Source of the DNA: Bacteroidales bacterium
GTDB taxonomy: Bacteria > Bacteroidota > Bacteroidia > Bacteroidales > UBA932
DNA: 38,826 nt
Assembly: GCA_030695025.1 (NCBI GenBank)
Contig: JAUYTX010000073.1
Location: 1 to 38,826 of the forward strand
Reading direction: 5' to 3'
The notes below the pieces were generated by a model that worked only from the letters and a program-made list of their open reading frames with translations, made no database searches and was not told the origin of the DNA. Position numbers and translations under genes: made by a program. Every line of letters begins with the position of its first letter. Position 1 is the stretch's first letter. This document shows positions 16,866 through 24,805 of this stretch, piece by piece.

Positions 16866-18293
16866 TCAGATGCCCATACCATAATATACCACTTTGCCGT
16901 CAGGGTAGACTCCTTCTATGAGCAACGATCTTCTACTTCTCTGAATTACAGACTGCAGTTCCTGTATGTTTCGAACAGGCATTTGATTAACGTGAGTAAT
17001 AACAAAATTCTCCCGAACACCGGCTTCGTACAACTTACCTGCAGAAACCGAAAGAACCTCAATACCTGATTTCAACCTAAGTTTTTCAAGAGTCTCATTA
17101 GAAGCATTTTTGAGTTCAGCGCCAAACAATTTTAGCACGCCTGCTCTTGACTCCTCCAGCTTTGCAATCTGTGCATCTCTGCCCTCTAATACAACTGAAA
17201 ACTCCTTTTGTTTACCATCTCTGATAATATCTACAGATATTTTATCTTTGGGTCTGTATTTTGAAACCTGCTCCTGAACGGCAGGTGCAGAATTTACCTG
17301 TACACCGTTTACTGAGACAAGTACATCATTCTCCCTAATGCCGGATTTGTCTGCCGGACTACCTTTAACAACCTCTGCAATATAAACACCATTTGTTGTT
17401 TTCAGACCCTTCTCTTTCTGGAGGTTACCATCAATCTCCTGCATAGAAATTCCAAGCATTGCCCTTTGCACGACTCCATGTTGCATGATATCTTCTACCA
17501 CTTTTTTAACAATAGTAGTAGGCACTGCGAAAGAGTACCCTGTAAAGGCGCCTGTTCTTGATGCTATTGCAGTATTGATCCCGACAAGTTCTCCCCTTGT
17601 ATTTATGAGGGCTCCCCCACTGTTGCCTTGGTTTACTGCAGCATCGGTTTGGATAAATGCCTCTATTTTGAAATCTCCCTCAAAAGATGGCATGCTCCTA
17701 GCCTTTGCACTAACAATTCCTGCTGTAATAGTTGATCTTAGATTATAGGGGTTACCAATTGCAAGAACCCACTCACCAAGTCTTAAAGCATCTGAATCAC
17801 CGTACAATAAAATTGGCAGATTCTGAGCATCAATCTTTAAAAGTGCAATGTCTGTTACGGGATCTGCTCCAATAAGCTTTGCAGAAAATGACTGGTTATT
17901 TTCCAGAGTTACCTGAATTTCGTCAGCTCCGTCAATAACGTGGTTGTTTGTAACAACGTATCCATCTTTGGAAATTATGACTCCCGAACCTGCTCCCTCT
18001 TGCAATCTTGGTGTCTGAGGCTGACCATACCCAAAGAAGTCGAACAGTGAATATGGCTGAGGTGCTGATTTTTTAACAACCTTAACATGCACTACTGCTT
18101 TTACTGCATTTTCGGCAGCAAAGGTAAAATCAGGGAAATTTTGGGGAGAGTAAGATGCCCTGATAACAGGTGTGTCACTCTCCGGATAATAATAAACTGA
18201 TGATTTTATAGAACTGTAGCTGATAACGGCCAATGAAGTAATACCGCTGATCAAAACTGTCAAAAATAGATAGAGAAATAAATTTCTTTTCAT
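16866..18293 (-). CDS. htrA: Do/DegP-type periplasmic serine protease with two PDZ domains
   Basis: This 475-residue HtrA/DegP protease-chaperone degrades or refolds damaged envelope proteins. An N-terminal hydrophobic stretch (residues 5-26) serves as signal or anchor. The trypsin-like domain carries the triad His118 (TNNHVIDG), Asp148 (TDIALLKID) and Ser225 (QGNSGGALIN). Two PDZ domains follow at roughly 285-370 and 385-470; the second is divergent. The sensor segment after Ser225 looks intact. It is transcribed ahead of rpoD and the peptidase gene, possibly with partial read-through. Confidence 0.95.
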   Translation of the reverse strand: MKRNLFLYLFLTVLISGITSLAVISYSSIKSSVYYYPESDTPVIRASYSPQNFPDFTFAAENAVKAVVHVKVVKKSAPQPYSLFDFFGYGQPQTPRLQEGAGSGVIISKDGYVVTNNHVIDGADEIQVTLENNQSFSAKLIGADPVTDIALLKIDAQNLPILLYGDSDALRLGEWVLAIGNPYNLRSTITAGIVSAKARSMPSFEGDFKIEAFIQTDAAVNQGNSGGALINTRGELVGINTAIASRTGAFTGYSFAVPTTIVKKVVEDIMQHGVVQRAMLGISMQEIDGNLQKEKGLKTTNGVYIAEVVKGSPADKSGIRENDVLVSVNGVQVNSAPAVQEQVSKYRPKDKISVDIIRDGKQKEFSVVLEGRDAQIAKLEESRAGVLKLFGAELKNASNETLEKLRLKSGIEVLSVSAGKLYEAGVRENFVITHVNQMPVRNIQELQSVIQRSRRSLLIEGVYPDGKVVYYGMGI

Positions 18294-18353
18294 GTCTTTA
18301 AAAGTTTTTTATGAAGTAACCAAATCAAAATATATGCCATAACTTATTTTTTT

Positions 18354-18361
18354 TATCTTTG
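18354..18361 (+). promoter_or_regulatory. -7 element (TATCTTTG) for dnaN
   Basis: A perfect TAnnTTTG match 16 bases before the dnaN ATG, giving a leader of only about ten bases. An AAGGA tract just ahead of the ATG may act as a ribosome-binding site. No -33 TTTG is evident. Confidence 0.5.
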
Positions 18362-18377
18362 TAAAAAATATAAGGAC

Positions 18378-19505
18378 ATGAAGTTTGTAGTTTCCAGCAC
18401 AGAGCTTTTAGCTCGTCTCTTGTCTGTTTCAAGAGTAATATCATCAAAGAATACAATCCCTGTTTTGGACAATTTTCTCTTTGTTTTAAGGGATGGAAAG
18501 CTAAACATTACTGCCTCCGATCTGGAGACAAGCCTCAAAGCCTCTTTACCTATTGAAAACATAGAAGAGGAGGGTGAAATTACTATTCCTGCAAGGCTTC
18601 TTGTAGACTCACTTAAAGAGTTTGCAGACATTCCGCTGGAGTTTAGTTCCAATGAAAACCAGACTTCAATTGAGATTACCTGGGCAAACGGAAACTCTAC
18701 CCTACCCTGCACAGGTGCAGACGACTATCCAAGTATTGCAACAATTTCAAGCGACAGGACTTCTATAACCGTTAATTCACAAATACTGCTTGAGGGAGTA
18801 AACAGAACACTCTACGCTACTGCCGAGGAGGAGCTCAGGCCTGTAATGAACGGCATTTACTTTGACATAGATATTGAGTCTGCAACTATGGTTGCGTCTG
18901 ATGCACACAAACTGGTCTGCTTTACAAGACATGACATAAAGTCAGAGCAGAAATCTTCGTTCATTCTTCCGAAAAAACCATCATCTATTCTTAAGAACCT
19001 TCTTTCCAAGGTTGAAGAGGATGTTAAAATCCTCTTTGATCAGAAGAACGCATATTTTGAATTTGAATCATTTATACTTGTTTGTCGCCTTGTAGAGGGC
19101 AACTACCCTGCCTACAAATCTGTTATTCCAAAGAATAATACTAACAGACTGATAATTAACCGTCAGGATTTTCTTAACAGTACACGAAGAGTATCTGTTT
19201 GTTCAAATCAGGCCAGCAGTCTTGTCAAACTTAAGTTGTCATTCAATCAGCTTGTAATATCAGCTCAGGATCTTGATTTTTCAATTTCCGCACATGAGAG
19301 ACTTACCTGCCAGTATGATGGCGATCCCATGGAGATTGGCTTTAAATCTACATTTTTAATAGAGATCCTTTCTAACCTTTCATATAACGATATTTCTCTT
19401 GAACTATCAGACCCTTCAAGAGCTGCACTTATACTCCCTTCCGGCAGTAATGACCCTGCCGAAGAGATTTTGGCACTTATAATGCCAATGATGGTAAGCG
19501 CATAG
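18378..19505 (+). CDS. dnaN: DNA polymerase III beta subunit (sliding clamp)
   Basis: The 375-residue beta clamp forms a ring dimer around DNA and tethers the replicative polymerase. Family features are MKFVVSSTELLARLLSVSRV at the N terminus, PVLDNFLF, the LVEGNYPAYKSVIP segment and a C-terminal end with LILPSGSNDPAEEILALIMPM. Three similar clamp domains fit the length. The start follows a -7 element and an AAGGA tract. It is followed 12 bases later by a DnaQ-like exonuclease gene, a sensible replication pairing. It is divergent from htrA. Confidence 0.96.
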   Translation: MKFVVSSTELLARLLSVSRVISSKNTIPVLDNFLFVLRDGKLNITASDLETSLKASLPIENIEEEGEITIPARLLVDSLKEFADIPLEFSSNENQTSIEITWANGNSTLPCTGADDYPSIATISSDRTSITVNSQILLEGVNRTLYATAEEELRPVMNGIYFDIDIESATMVASDAHKLVCFTRHDIKSEQKSSFILPKKPSSILKNLLSKVEEDVKILFDQKNAYFEFESFILVCRLVEGNYPAYKSVIPKNNTNRLIINRQDFLNSTRRVSVCSNQASSLVKLKLSFNQLVISAQDLDFSISAHERLTCQYDGDPMEIGFKSTFLIEILSNLSYNDISLELSDPSRAALILPSGSNDPAEEILALIMPMMVSA

Positions 19506-19517
19506 GAGAAACCAAAA

Positions 19518-20306
19518 ATGAAATTAAATCTTAAAAATCCGCTGCTCTTTTTTGATATTGAAAGCACCGGACTAAATGTTGCTACTGATAGAATTGTAGA
19601 GATCAGTGCACTAAAAGTTATGCCTAATGGGGATCAGGAGATAAAAACCCGAAGGCTTAATCCTACAATACCTATATCTCCCGAAGCTCAAAATATTCAC
19701 GGGATCTCAAATGAGGATGTTGCCGGCTGTCCCACCTTTAAAGAGGTTGCTAAAAGTCTGGCGCAGTGGATGTCGGGATGTGATTTTGCAGGATACAATG
19801 CTATCAGATTTGATGTTCCTATGCTTGCAGAAGAGTTTCTCAGGGCCGGTGTAAATTTTGATTTCAGAAAGAGAAAACTGGTTGATATTCAGAACATCTT
19901 TCACAAAATGGAGCAAAGAACATTAAGTGCAGCTTTGAAATTTTACTGCAACAAAGAGCTTGAAAATGCACACTCTGCAGAGGCAGACACTATTGCAACA
20001 TTTGAGATCCTTGAAGCCCAGCTTGATAAATACAATGACGTACTCGAAAATGATGTAAAATTTCTATCGGAATTTTCAACCAAGAGTAAATTTGTAGATT
20101 ATGCCGGAAGAATAGTGCTGGATGAAAAAGATGTTCCAACCATTAACTTCGGCAAGCACAAGGGAAAAGCTGTTGAGAACGTCTTTAAATCAGATCCCAG
20201 TTACTATTCATGGATGATGAATGGAGAGTTTACTCTGGATACAAAGCAGGTAATAACTGAACTTAAGATTAAATTTGAGACCCCTTCACAAAAGCCTTTA
20301 ATTTAA
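19518..20306 (+). CDS. DnaQ-like 3'-5' exonuclease with C-terminal DUF3820-like domain
   Basis: This 262-residue protein has an RNase T/DEDD exonuclease domain: motif I FFDIESTGL (D-x-E), motif II GYNAIRFDVPML and motif III HSAEADT (DEDDh type). It may be the proofreading epsilon subunit or a related repair exonuclease. After about residue 195 comes a small extra domain containing INFGKHKGKAVENVFKSDPSYYSWMM, typical of the DUF3820-type domain found appended to exonucleases. Its place directly after dnaN argues for a polymerase-linked role. It ends 2 bases from the convergent flavoprotein gene. Confidence 0.88.
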   Translation: MKLNLKNPLLFFDIESTGLNVATDRIVEISALKVMPNGDQEIKTRRLNPTIPISPEAQNIHGISNEDVAGCPTFKEVAKSLAQWMSGCDFAGYNAIRFDVPMLAEEFLRAGVNFDFRKRKLVDIQNIFHKMEQRTLSAALKFYCNKELENAHSAEADTIATFEILEAQLDKYNDVLENDVKFLSEFSTKSKFVDYAGRIVLDEKDVPTINFGKHKGKAVENVFKSDPSYYSWMMNGEFTLDTKQVITELKIKFETPSQKPLI

Positions 20307-20308
20307 TT

Positions 20309-21559
20309 TTACTTCCCTGCAGTTGCTGATTTTCCCGCCAGAAATCCGGTCGAAAAAGCAATCTGAAGGTTATATCCACCGGTATCGCCATCTAAATCAA
20401 TTATCTCTCCTGCAAACCATAGGTTTTGTACAAGCCTTGATTTCATGTTTTTTGAGATAATCTCATCTAGCGAAACGCCTCCTGCAGTGATGACAGCTCG
20501 CTCGTATGATGTGAAAGAGTCGATGTCCATTTGCCAGTTTTTGAGTATTTCGGCCAGTCCCGAGATATCCAGACTCCTCAATAATTTGTTGATATCACTG
20601 CTTAAATTGTTCATCTCCATAAAGGGTCTGATAGCTTGTGATGGAAGTAGCTTTTGAAGTAAAAGCGATGTAAATGGCCCCCTAAGTTCTGTAATCTCCT
20701 TTTCAATTCTCTTTGTTAGAGTTTCAATATCAATTGCAGGTTTCAAATCAATCGAAACACTGCACTTACCCCCGGATATTAACGTTTTTACAGCCTTTCT
20801 GCTTATTTTATAACCTATTGACCCCTCAATGCCGTTATTGGTAAAATCCAGATCACCCATCTCTTTTTGCACAATATCTTTTCCGGCAATAAGTGTTATT
20901 TCACAATTTTTCAACTGTAACCCAATTAGTTCACTGCTATATCCAACAGGCATAAGAGCTGTCAGAGAAGGGAAGCATTCGGTTATTTTGTGGCCACATT
21001 TTTCAGCAAATTTATATCCATCACCTGTTGAGCCGGTTAAAGGATATGAGAGCCCCCCAGATGCAATTATGAATGCATCAGCCATTAAACTGATCCTTTT
21101 GCCATTGCTTACAGCAGTTATTGATCTTATATTGCCCTCGGTCAGATCTATATCTTTAACGTTGGTATTGTAAAGAACCTTAATATTAAGTTTATTTATC
21201 TCATTTACAAGAGAGTCTACAACATCAGAGGCAATTCCTGAAAGTGGAAATACTCTGTCACCCCTCTCAATAACTGTTTTAAGTCCTATCTCTTCAAAAA
21301 ATTTGACCGTCTCTGTATTGTCGAAGCTGTAAAAAGCATGCTTTAAAAATCTGCTGTTTGGGTGCAGGTGAGTTGAAAACTCCTGCCAGGATTTTGTGTT
21401 TGTTATATTGCACCTTCCCTTTCCGGTAATCCTTATTTTTCGTCCGGCCTTCTCCATCTTTTCAATGAGTGTTACCTTCGCTCCTCCACGTGCAGCTGTA
21501 ATGGCTGCCATCATTCCCGCAGCACCCGCCCCAATAACTATAACCTCTCTATGTTCCAT
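20309..21559 (-). CDS. HI0933/BaiN-like NAD(P)/FAD-dependent oxidoreductase
   Basis: This 416-residue flavoprotein of the HI0933 family has the N-terminal dinucleotide-binding motif VIVIGAGAAGMMAAI. The family signature KAGRKIRITGKGRCNITNT follows (about residues 41-60). The C-terminal FAD-binding end GEIIDLDGDTGGYNLQIAFS is also present. Members are annotated variously as aminoacetone oxidase or bile-acid reductase homologues; the natural substrate here is unknown. A perfect -7 element lies just upstream and overlaps the divergent promoter of the binding-protein gene. Confidence 0.88.
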   Translation of the reverse strand: MEHREVIVIGAGAAGMMAAITAARGGAKVTLIEKMEKAGRKIRITGKGRCNITNTKSWQEFSTHLHPNSRFLKHAFYSFDNTETVKFFEEIGLKTVIERGDRVFPLSGIASDVVDSLVNEINKLNIKVLYNTNVKDIDLTEGNIRSITAVSNGKRISLMADAFIIASGGLSYPLTGSTGDGYKFAEKCGHKITECFPSLTALMPVGYSSELIGLQLKNCEITLIAGKDIVQKEMGDLDFTNNGIEGSIGYKISRKAVKTLISGGKCSVSIDLKPAIDIETLTKRIEKEITELRGPFTSLLLQKLLPSQAIRPFMEMNNLSSDINKLLRSLDISGLAEILKNWQMDIDSFTSYERAVITAGGVSLDEIISKNMKSRLVQNLWFAGEIIDLDGDTGGYNLQIAFSTGFLAGKSATAGK

Positions 21560-21582
21560 CCCTATGTTTTAAAGTAAAGTGT

Positions 21583-21590
21583 TAAATTTG
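21583..21590 (+). promoter_or_regulatory. -7 element (TAAATTTG) for the binding lipoprotein gene
   Basis: A perfect TAnnTTTG match 17 bases before the ATG at 21607. It is three bases from an oppositely oriented -7 element serving the flavoprotein gene. Confidence 0.5.
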
Positions 21591-21593
21591 CAG

Positions 21594-21601
21594 CAAATAT
21601 A
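21594..21601 (-). promoter_or_regulatory. -7 element (TATATTTG) for the HI0933-like gene
   Basis: The minus strand reads TATATTTG, a perfect TAnnTTTG match, about 35 bases before the flavoprotein ATG. It faces the plus-strand element at 21583-21590. Confidence 0.5.
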
Positions 21602-21606
21602 CTCAT

Positions 21607-22740
21607 ATGCGTTCAGTAAACATTATTATCTTTTTAACTCTCATATATTCTGCATCTTGCGATTCACATGGAGATAAGTATCCTGTTGACAAAAGTATTT
21701 CTGTAAATGAGTATGCAACAAATTTTAATGTTATTGAAGAGGCCGAAGGGTACAAAGTCCTCCGGGTTGTCGAAAACTGGAGCGGTAAAGAGACCATTCA
21801 TGACTATAAACTGATTCCCACAGACGAATTTAAGGGAAGAGATGTCAATGAAAACGAAATTTCTGTACCTCCTGCAAGAGTTGTGTGTATGTCAACCAGT
21901 CACATTGCCTACATAAGCGCGCTTGGCAAGGCTGAATCCATTAAAGCAGTTTCAGGCGCAAAATATATCAGCGATAGCACTGTAATTCAATTATTTAAAG
22001 ACGGAAAAATTTCAGATGTAGGTTTTGAGTCCTCACTGAACTACGAAGCTCTTATTGCACTTTCTCCCGACATAGTGTTTACTTATGGCATAAGTGGAGA
22101 AAATAATATCTATATAGAAAAGATTAAAGCACTTGGTATTAAGGTAATTGCTGTTGGTGATTATATGGAAAATCATCCATTGGGAAAAGCAGAGTATCTG
22201 AAATTTTTCGGAGCATTATATAACTGTAGTGAAAAGGCTGACTCCCTCTACACATATATCAAGGAAGAGTATTTGCAAACAAAAGCCAGGGCAGAACAAT
22301 TCGGGAAAAAGAGAAAGGTACTTTTAAATGCTCCGTGGAAAGATGTCTGGTACATTCCCGGAGAGGATAGCTATATGAGTCGCCTTATTAAGGATGCCGG
22401 CGGGGAGGTACTTGGTGGTAAAAAGGGAGAGTTTCATTCATACCCAAATAGCATAGAAGAGGTTTTCAAGCTTTCATACAATGCTGATCTATGGCTTAAT
22501 CCCAATAATTTTCAAAGCATATCAGAACTCAGGGCAAGCAATCCTCTTTTTGGGAAAATTGAAATTCTATCAAAGGGAAAGGTCTTTAATAATACTAAGA
22601 GAAACACAGAGACAGGCGGAAGTGACTTCTGGGAAAGAGGAGTTGTTGAACCTCATCTAATTTTAAAGGATCTGATAAATATTCTTCATACGAATGATAC
22701 TTTATCTGTCAATTTGAAATATTACAAAATGCTTAATTAA
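21607..22740 (+). CDS. ABC-type metal/siderophore/cobalamin substrate-binding lipoprotein
   Basis: This 377-residue periplasmic binding protein belongs to the helical-backbone metal receptor class (FepB/BtuF type). The lipoprotein signal is MRSVNIIIFLTLIYSASC with Cys18. The first lobe contains VPPARVVCMSTSHIAYISAL, NYEALIALSPDIVF and GIKVIAVGDY. The long spanning helix (KAEYLKFFGALYNCSEKADS) and second lobe (NAPWKDVWYIPGEDSYMSRL) follow. It would deliver a ligand to a FecCD/BtuCD permease, but no permease or ATPase gene is next to it, so it acts with a system encoded elsewhere or has another role. The ligand cannot be told. Its stop codon overlaps the terminator of the convergent buk operon. 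Confidence 0.85.
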   Translation: MRSVNIIIFLTLIYSASCDSHGDKYPVDKSISVNEYATNFNVIEEAEGYKVLRVVENWSGKETIHDYKLIPTDEFKGRDVNENEISVPPARVVCMSTSHIAYISALGKAESIKAVSGAKYISDSTVIQLFKDGKISDVGFESSLNYEALIALSPDIVFTYGISGENNIYIEKIKALGIKVIAVGDYMENHPLGKAEYLKFFGALYNCSEKADSLYTYIKEEYLQTKARAEQFGKKRKVLLNAPWKDVWYIPGEDSYMSRLIKDAGGEVLGGKKGEFHSYPNSIEEVFKLSYNADLWLNPNNFQSISELRASNPLFGKIEILSKGKVFNNTKRNTETGGSDFWERGVVEPHLILKDLINILHTNDTLSVNLKYYKMLN

Positions 22741-22788
22741 AAAACCCTTCATCTAAACTTCAGTTGTTACTGAAAAAGATGAAGGGTT
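22739..22788 (-). terminator. Rho-independent terminator of the ackA-ptb-buk operon (nested hairpin)
   Basis: The long stem AACCCTTCATC/GATGAAGGGTT (22743-22753 with 22778-22788) encloses an inner hairpin TTCAGT/ACTGAA (22759-22764 with 22769-22774). On the minus strand the outer stem runs into six T. The T-run overlaps the stop codon of the plus-strand lipoprotein gene; in the plus direction there is no U-tract, though the hairpin may still act there. Confidence 0.8.
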
Positions 22789-22807
22789 AATATTAATAGA
22801 AGCTGAT

Positions 22808-23881
22808 CTATTCGTAAATCAGAGGGATCTCTTTACCGCTTAGAACTGCCAAGCCGTTCATAGCAAGAGCAGTCATCTCATCTTCACCGGGGAAAATCTT
22901 AACAGGAGCAATAAAACTAACCTGGTGAACAAGTTTATCCATCAGTTTTGTGTTGTAGGCAATTCCTCCTGTAATAAGTATAGCATCAATTTCTCCGGAT
23001 AAAGCAGCTGCCATTGCTCCAATCTCCTTGGCAACATTGTATGCAAATGCATCAGAAATCAACTTAAACTTCTCATCACCCTCAGAGACCTTCTGCTCTA
23101 CTACTGCAAATGAGTTTGTGCCCAGATGAGCTACCAATCCGCCTTCGCCTGTAATCATTTTCTTTACTTGATCAAGAGTGTATTTCCCTGAAAAACAAAG
23201 CTTGGCAAAATCATACGCCGGCAGTGTTCCTGAACGTTCAGGAGAAAAAGGTCCTTCGCCATTCAAAGCGTTGTTTACATCCACTACCCTACCCTTATAA
23301 TGAGCTCCAACCGAAACTCCTCCTCCCAGGTGAGCAATAATCAGGTTAAGGGATTCATATGTTGAATTTACCGATGCTGCGTAACTTTTAGCGATAGCCT
23401 TTTGGTTAAGGGCATGAAAAATAGATCTCCTTTCCAACAAGGGGAGACCTGTAATTCTTGCTATTGGTTCCAGCTCATCTACTACAACAGGGTCAGCAAT
23501 AAATGCTTTGCAGCCTTTTATGGTCATAGCAATATTATGTGCTATAAGCCCTCCAAGATTACTCGCATGTTCTCCACCTACACCCTCTTCAAGATCTCGT
23601 AGCATTGCCTCATTCACCTCATATACCCCGGATTTAATTGGCTTTACAAGACCGCCTCTTCCTACAATTGCCTCAATCAGATCCATCTCTATTTTATTCT
23701 CTGATAGAGCATTAAGAATTGTTTGCTTTCTGAATTCAAACTGATCTGAAACTTTTTCATATTGAGAAAGTTCCTCTATAGAGTGACGCAGAGTTGTAAC
23801 AAATACCTGTTTGTGCCCTTCAAAAAGTGCAACTTTAGTTGAGGTAGAACCCGGATTGATTGCTAAGATCTGATTTCCCAT
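22808..23881 (-). CDS. buk: Butyrate kinase (butyrate/branched-chain acid kinase)
   Basis: This 357-residue kinase of the acetokinase (ASKHA) superfamily converts butyryl-phosphate and ADP to butyrate and ATP, the final energy step of butyrate fermentation. The N-terminal phosphate loop is AINPGSTSTKVALF. Other features are GRGGLVKPIKSGVY, NLIIAHLGGGVSVGAHYKGRVVD with the catalytic region, and the C-terminal ILITGGIAYN. Length is normal. It is 3 bases downstream of ptb, its expected partner. Homologues also act on isobutyrate, isovalerate and similar acids, so the true substrate may be branched. Confidence 0.95.
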   Translation of the reverse strand: MGNQILAINPGSTSTKVALFEGHKQVFVTTLRHSIEELSQYEKVSDQFEFRKQTILNALSENKIEMDLIEAIVGRGGLVKPIKSGVYEVNEAMLRDLEEGVGGEHASNLGGLIAHNIAMTIKGCKAFIADPVVVDELEPIARITGLPLLERRSIFHALNQKAIAKSYAASVNSTYESLNLIIAHLGGGVSVGAHYKGRVVDVNNALNGEGPFSPERSGTLPAYDFAKLCFSGKYTLDQVKKMITGEGGLVAHLGTNSFAVVEQKVSEGDEKFKLISDAFAYNVAKEIGAMAAALSGEIDAILITGGIAYNTKLMDKLVHQVSFIAPVKIFPGEDEMTALAMNGLAVLSGKEIPLIYE

Positions 23882-23884
23882 AAA

Positions 23885-24790
23885 TTATTTTGCTGTAAGT
23901 GCAGCAAGTGCTATTGAATTTAACTTTGTATCAATGCTGTCAGCTCTGCTGGATAAAACACATGGTGCTTTGGCTCCTGCAACTATTGCAGCCTGCCTGG
24001 CACCTACACAAAGCTGTGTATTAACCTTGTAAAAGACATTTGCAGATTCGATATTTGGGAATACAAGGCAATCTGCATCACCTGCCACAGTACTCACAAG
24101 TTTTTTAACAGCAACTGCCTCAGCAGATAGCGCAACGTCCAGTGCCAGAGGGCCATCTACAAGACAACCGGGTATCTGACCTCTTTCAGCCATCTTAGAA
24201 ATAATTGCAGCATCTACGCATGCAGGCATACCCGGAAGCATCTGCTCAGTAGCTGTGATAATGGCAACTTTTGGTTTGCTGTTACCCAATGCGTGAGCTG
24301 TCTTTACTACATAATTTGTGATGGCAATTTTTTGACTGAGATCGGGAGCCGGTATAACAGCTATATCTCCAAATACCAATAATTTGTGATACTGAGGATT
24401 AGACATTACTGAAACGTGACTAAGAACAGCCTTAGCAGGTAACAGACCTCTCTCTTTGTTAAGAATTGCTCTCATGTATTTGTCAGTGCTGCACATGCCC
24501 TTCATCAGGATATCTCCCTGACCTTCGTTAATAAGATCAACAGCTGTTGAAACTGCCTTCATTTCATCATCTACTGGTACAATTCTGAAAATTGAAGGAT
24601 TGATATTCTCATGGGCACAAACCTCGAGTATCATCTTCTCATTACCAACAAGAGTGGCTTCAACAATACCGGCTTCAACGGCAAGCTTAGCTGCATTAAT
24701 TGTGTGATCATCTACCGCCCATGCAGCAACCAGTCTCTTTTTTGGCTTTGACCTTAAGCTTTCAAAAATTTGTTCAAATGTTGTAATCAT
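23885..24790 (-). CDS. ptb: Phosphate butyryltransferase (phosphate acyltransferase)
   Basis: This 301-residue enzyme of the phosphotransacetylase/phosphotransbutyrylase family moves an acyl group from CoA to phosphate. Family features are VAWAVDDHTINAAKLAVEAG near the N terminus and LMKGMCSTDKYMRAILNKE, which I associate with Ptb rather than Pta. VDGPLALDVALS and CLVFPNIESANVFYK follow. It lies between ackA and buk in one operon, which pairs it with two possible acyl kinases. The chain length used cannot be read from sequence. Confidence 0.93.
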   Translation of the reverse strand: MITTFEQIFESLRSKPKKRLVAAWAVDDHTINAAKLAVEAGIVEATLVGNEKMILEVCAHENINPSIFRIVPVDDEMKAVSTAVDLINEGQGDILMKGMCSTDKYMRAILNKERGLLPAKAVLSHVSVMSNPQYHKLLVFGDIAVIPAPDLSQKIAITNYVVKTAHALGNSKPKVAIITATEQMLPGMPACVDAAIISKMAERGQIPGCLVDGPLALDVALSAEAVAVKKLVSTVAGDADCLVFPNIESANVFYKVNTQLCVGARQAAIVAGAKAPCVLSSRADSIDTKLNSIALAALTAK

Positions 24791-24805
24791 CTGTATTTAT
24801 TAATA

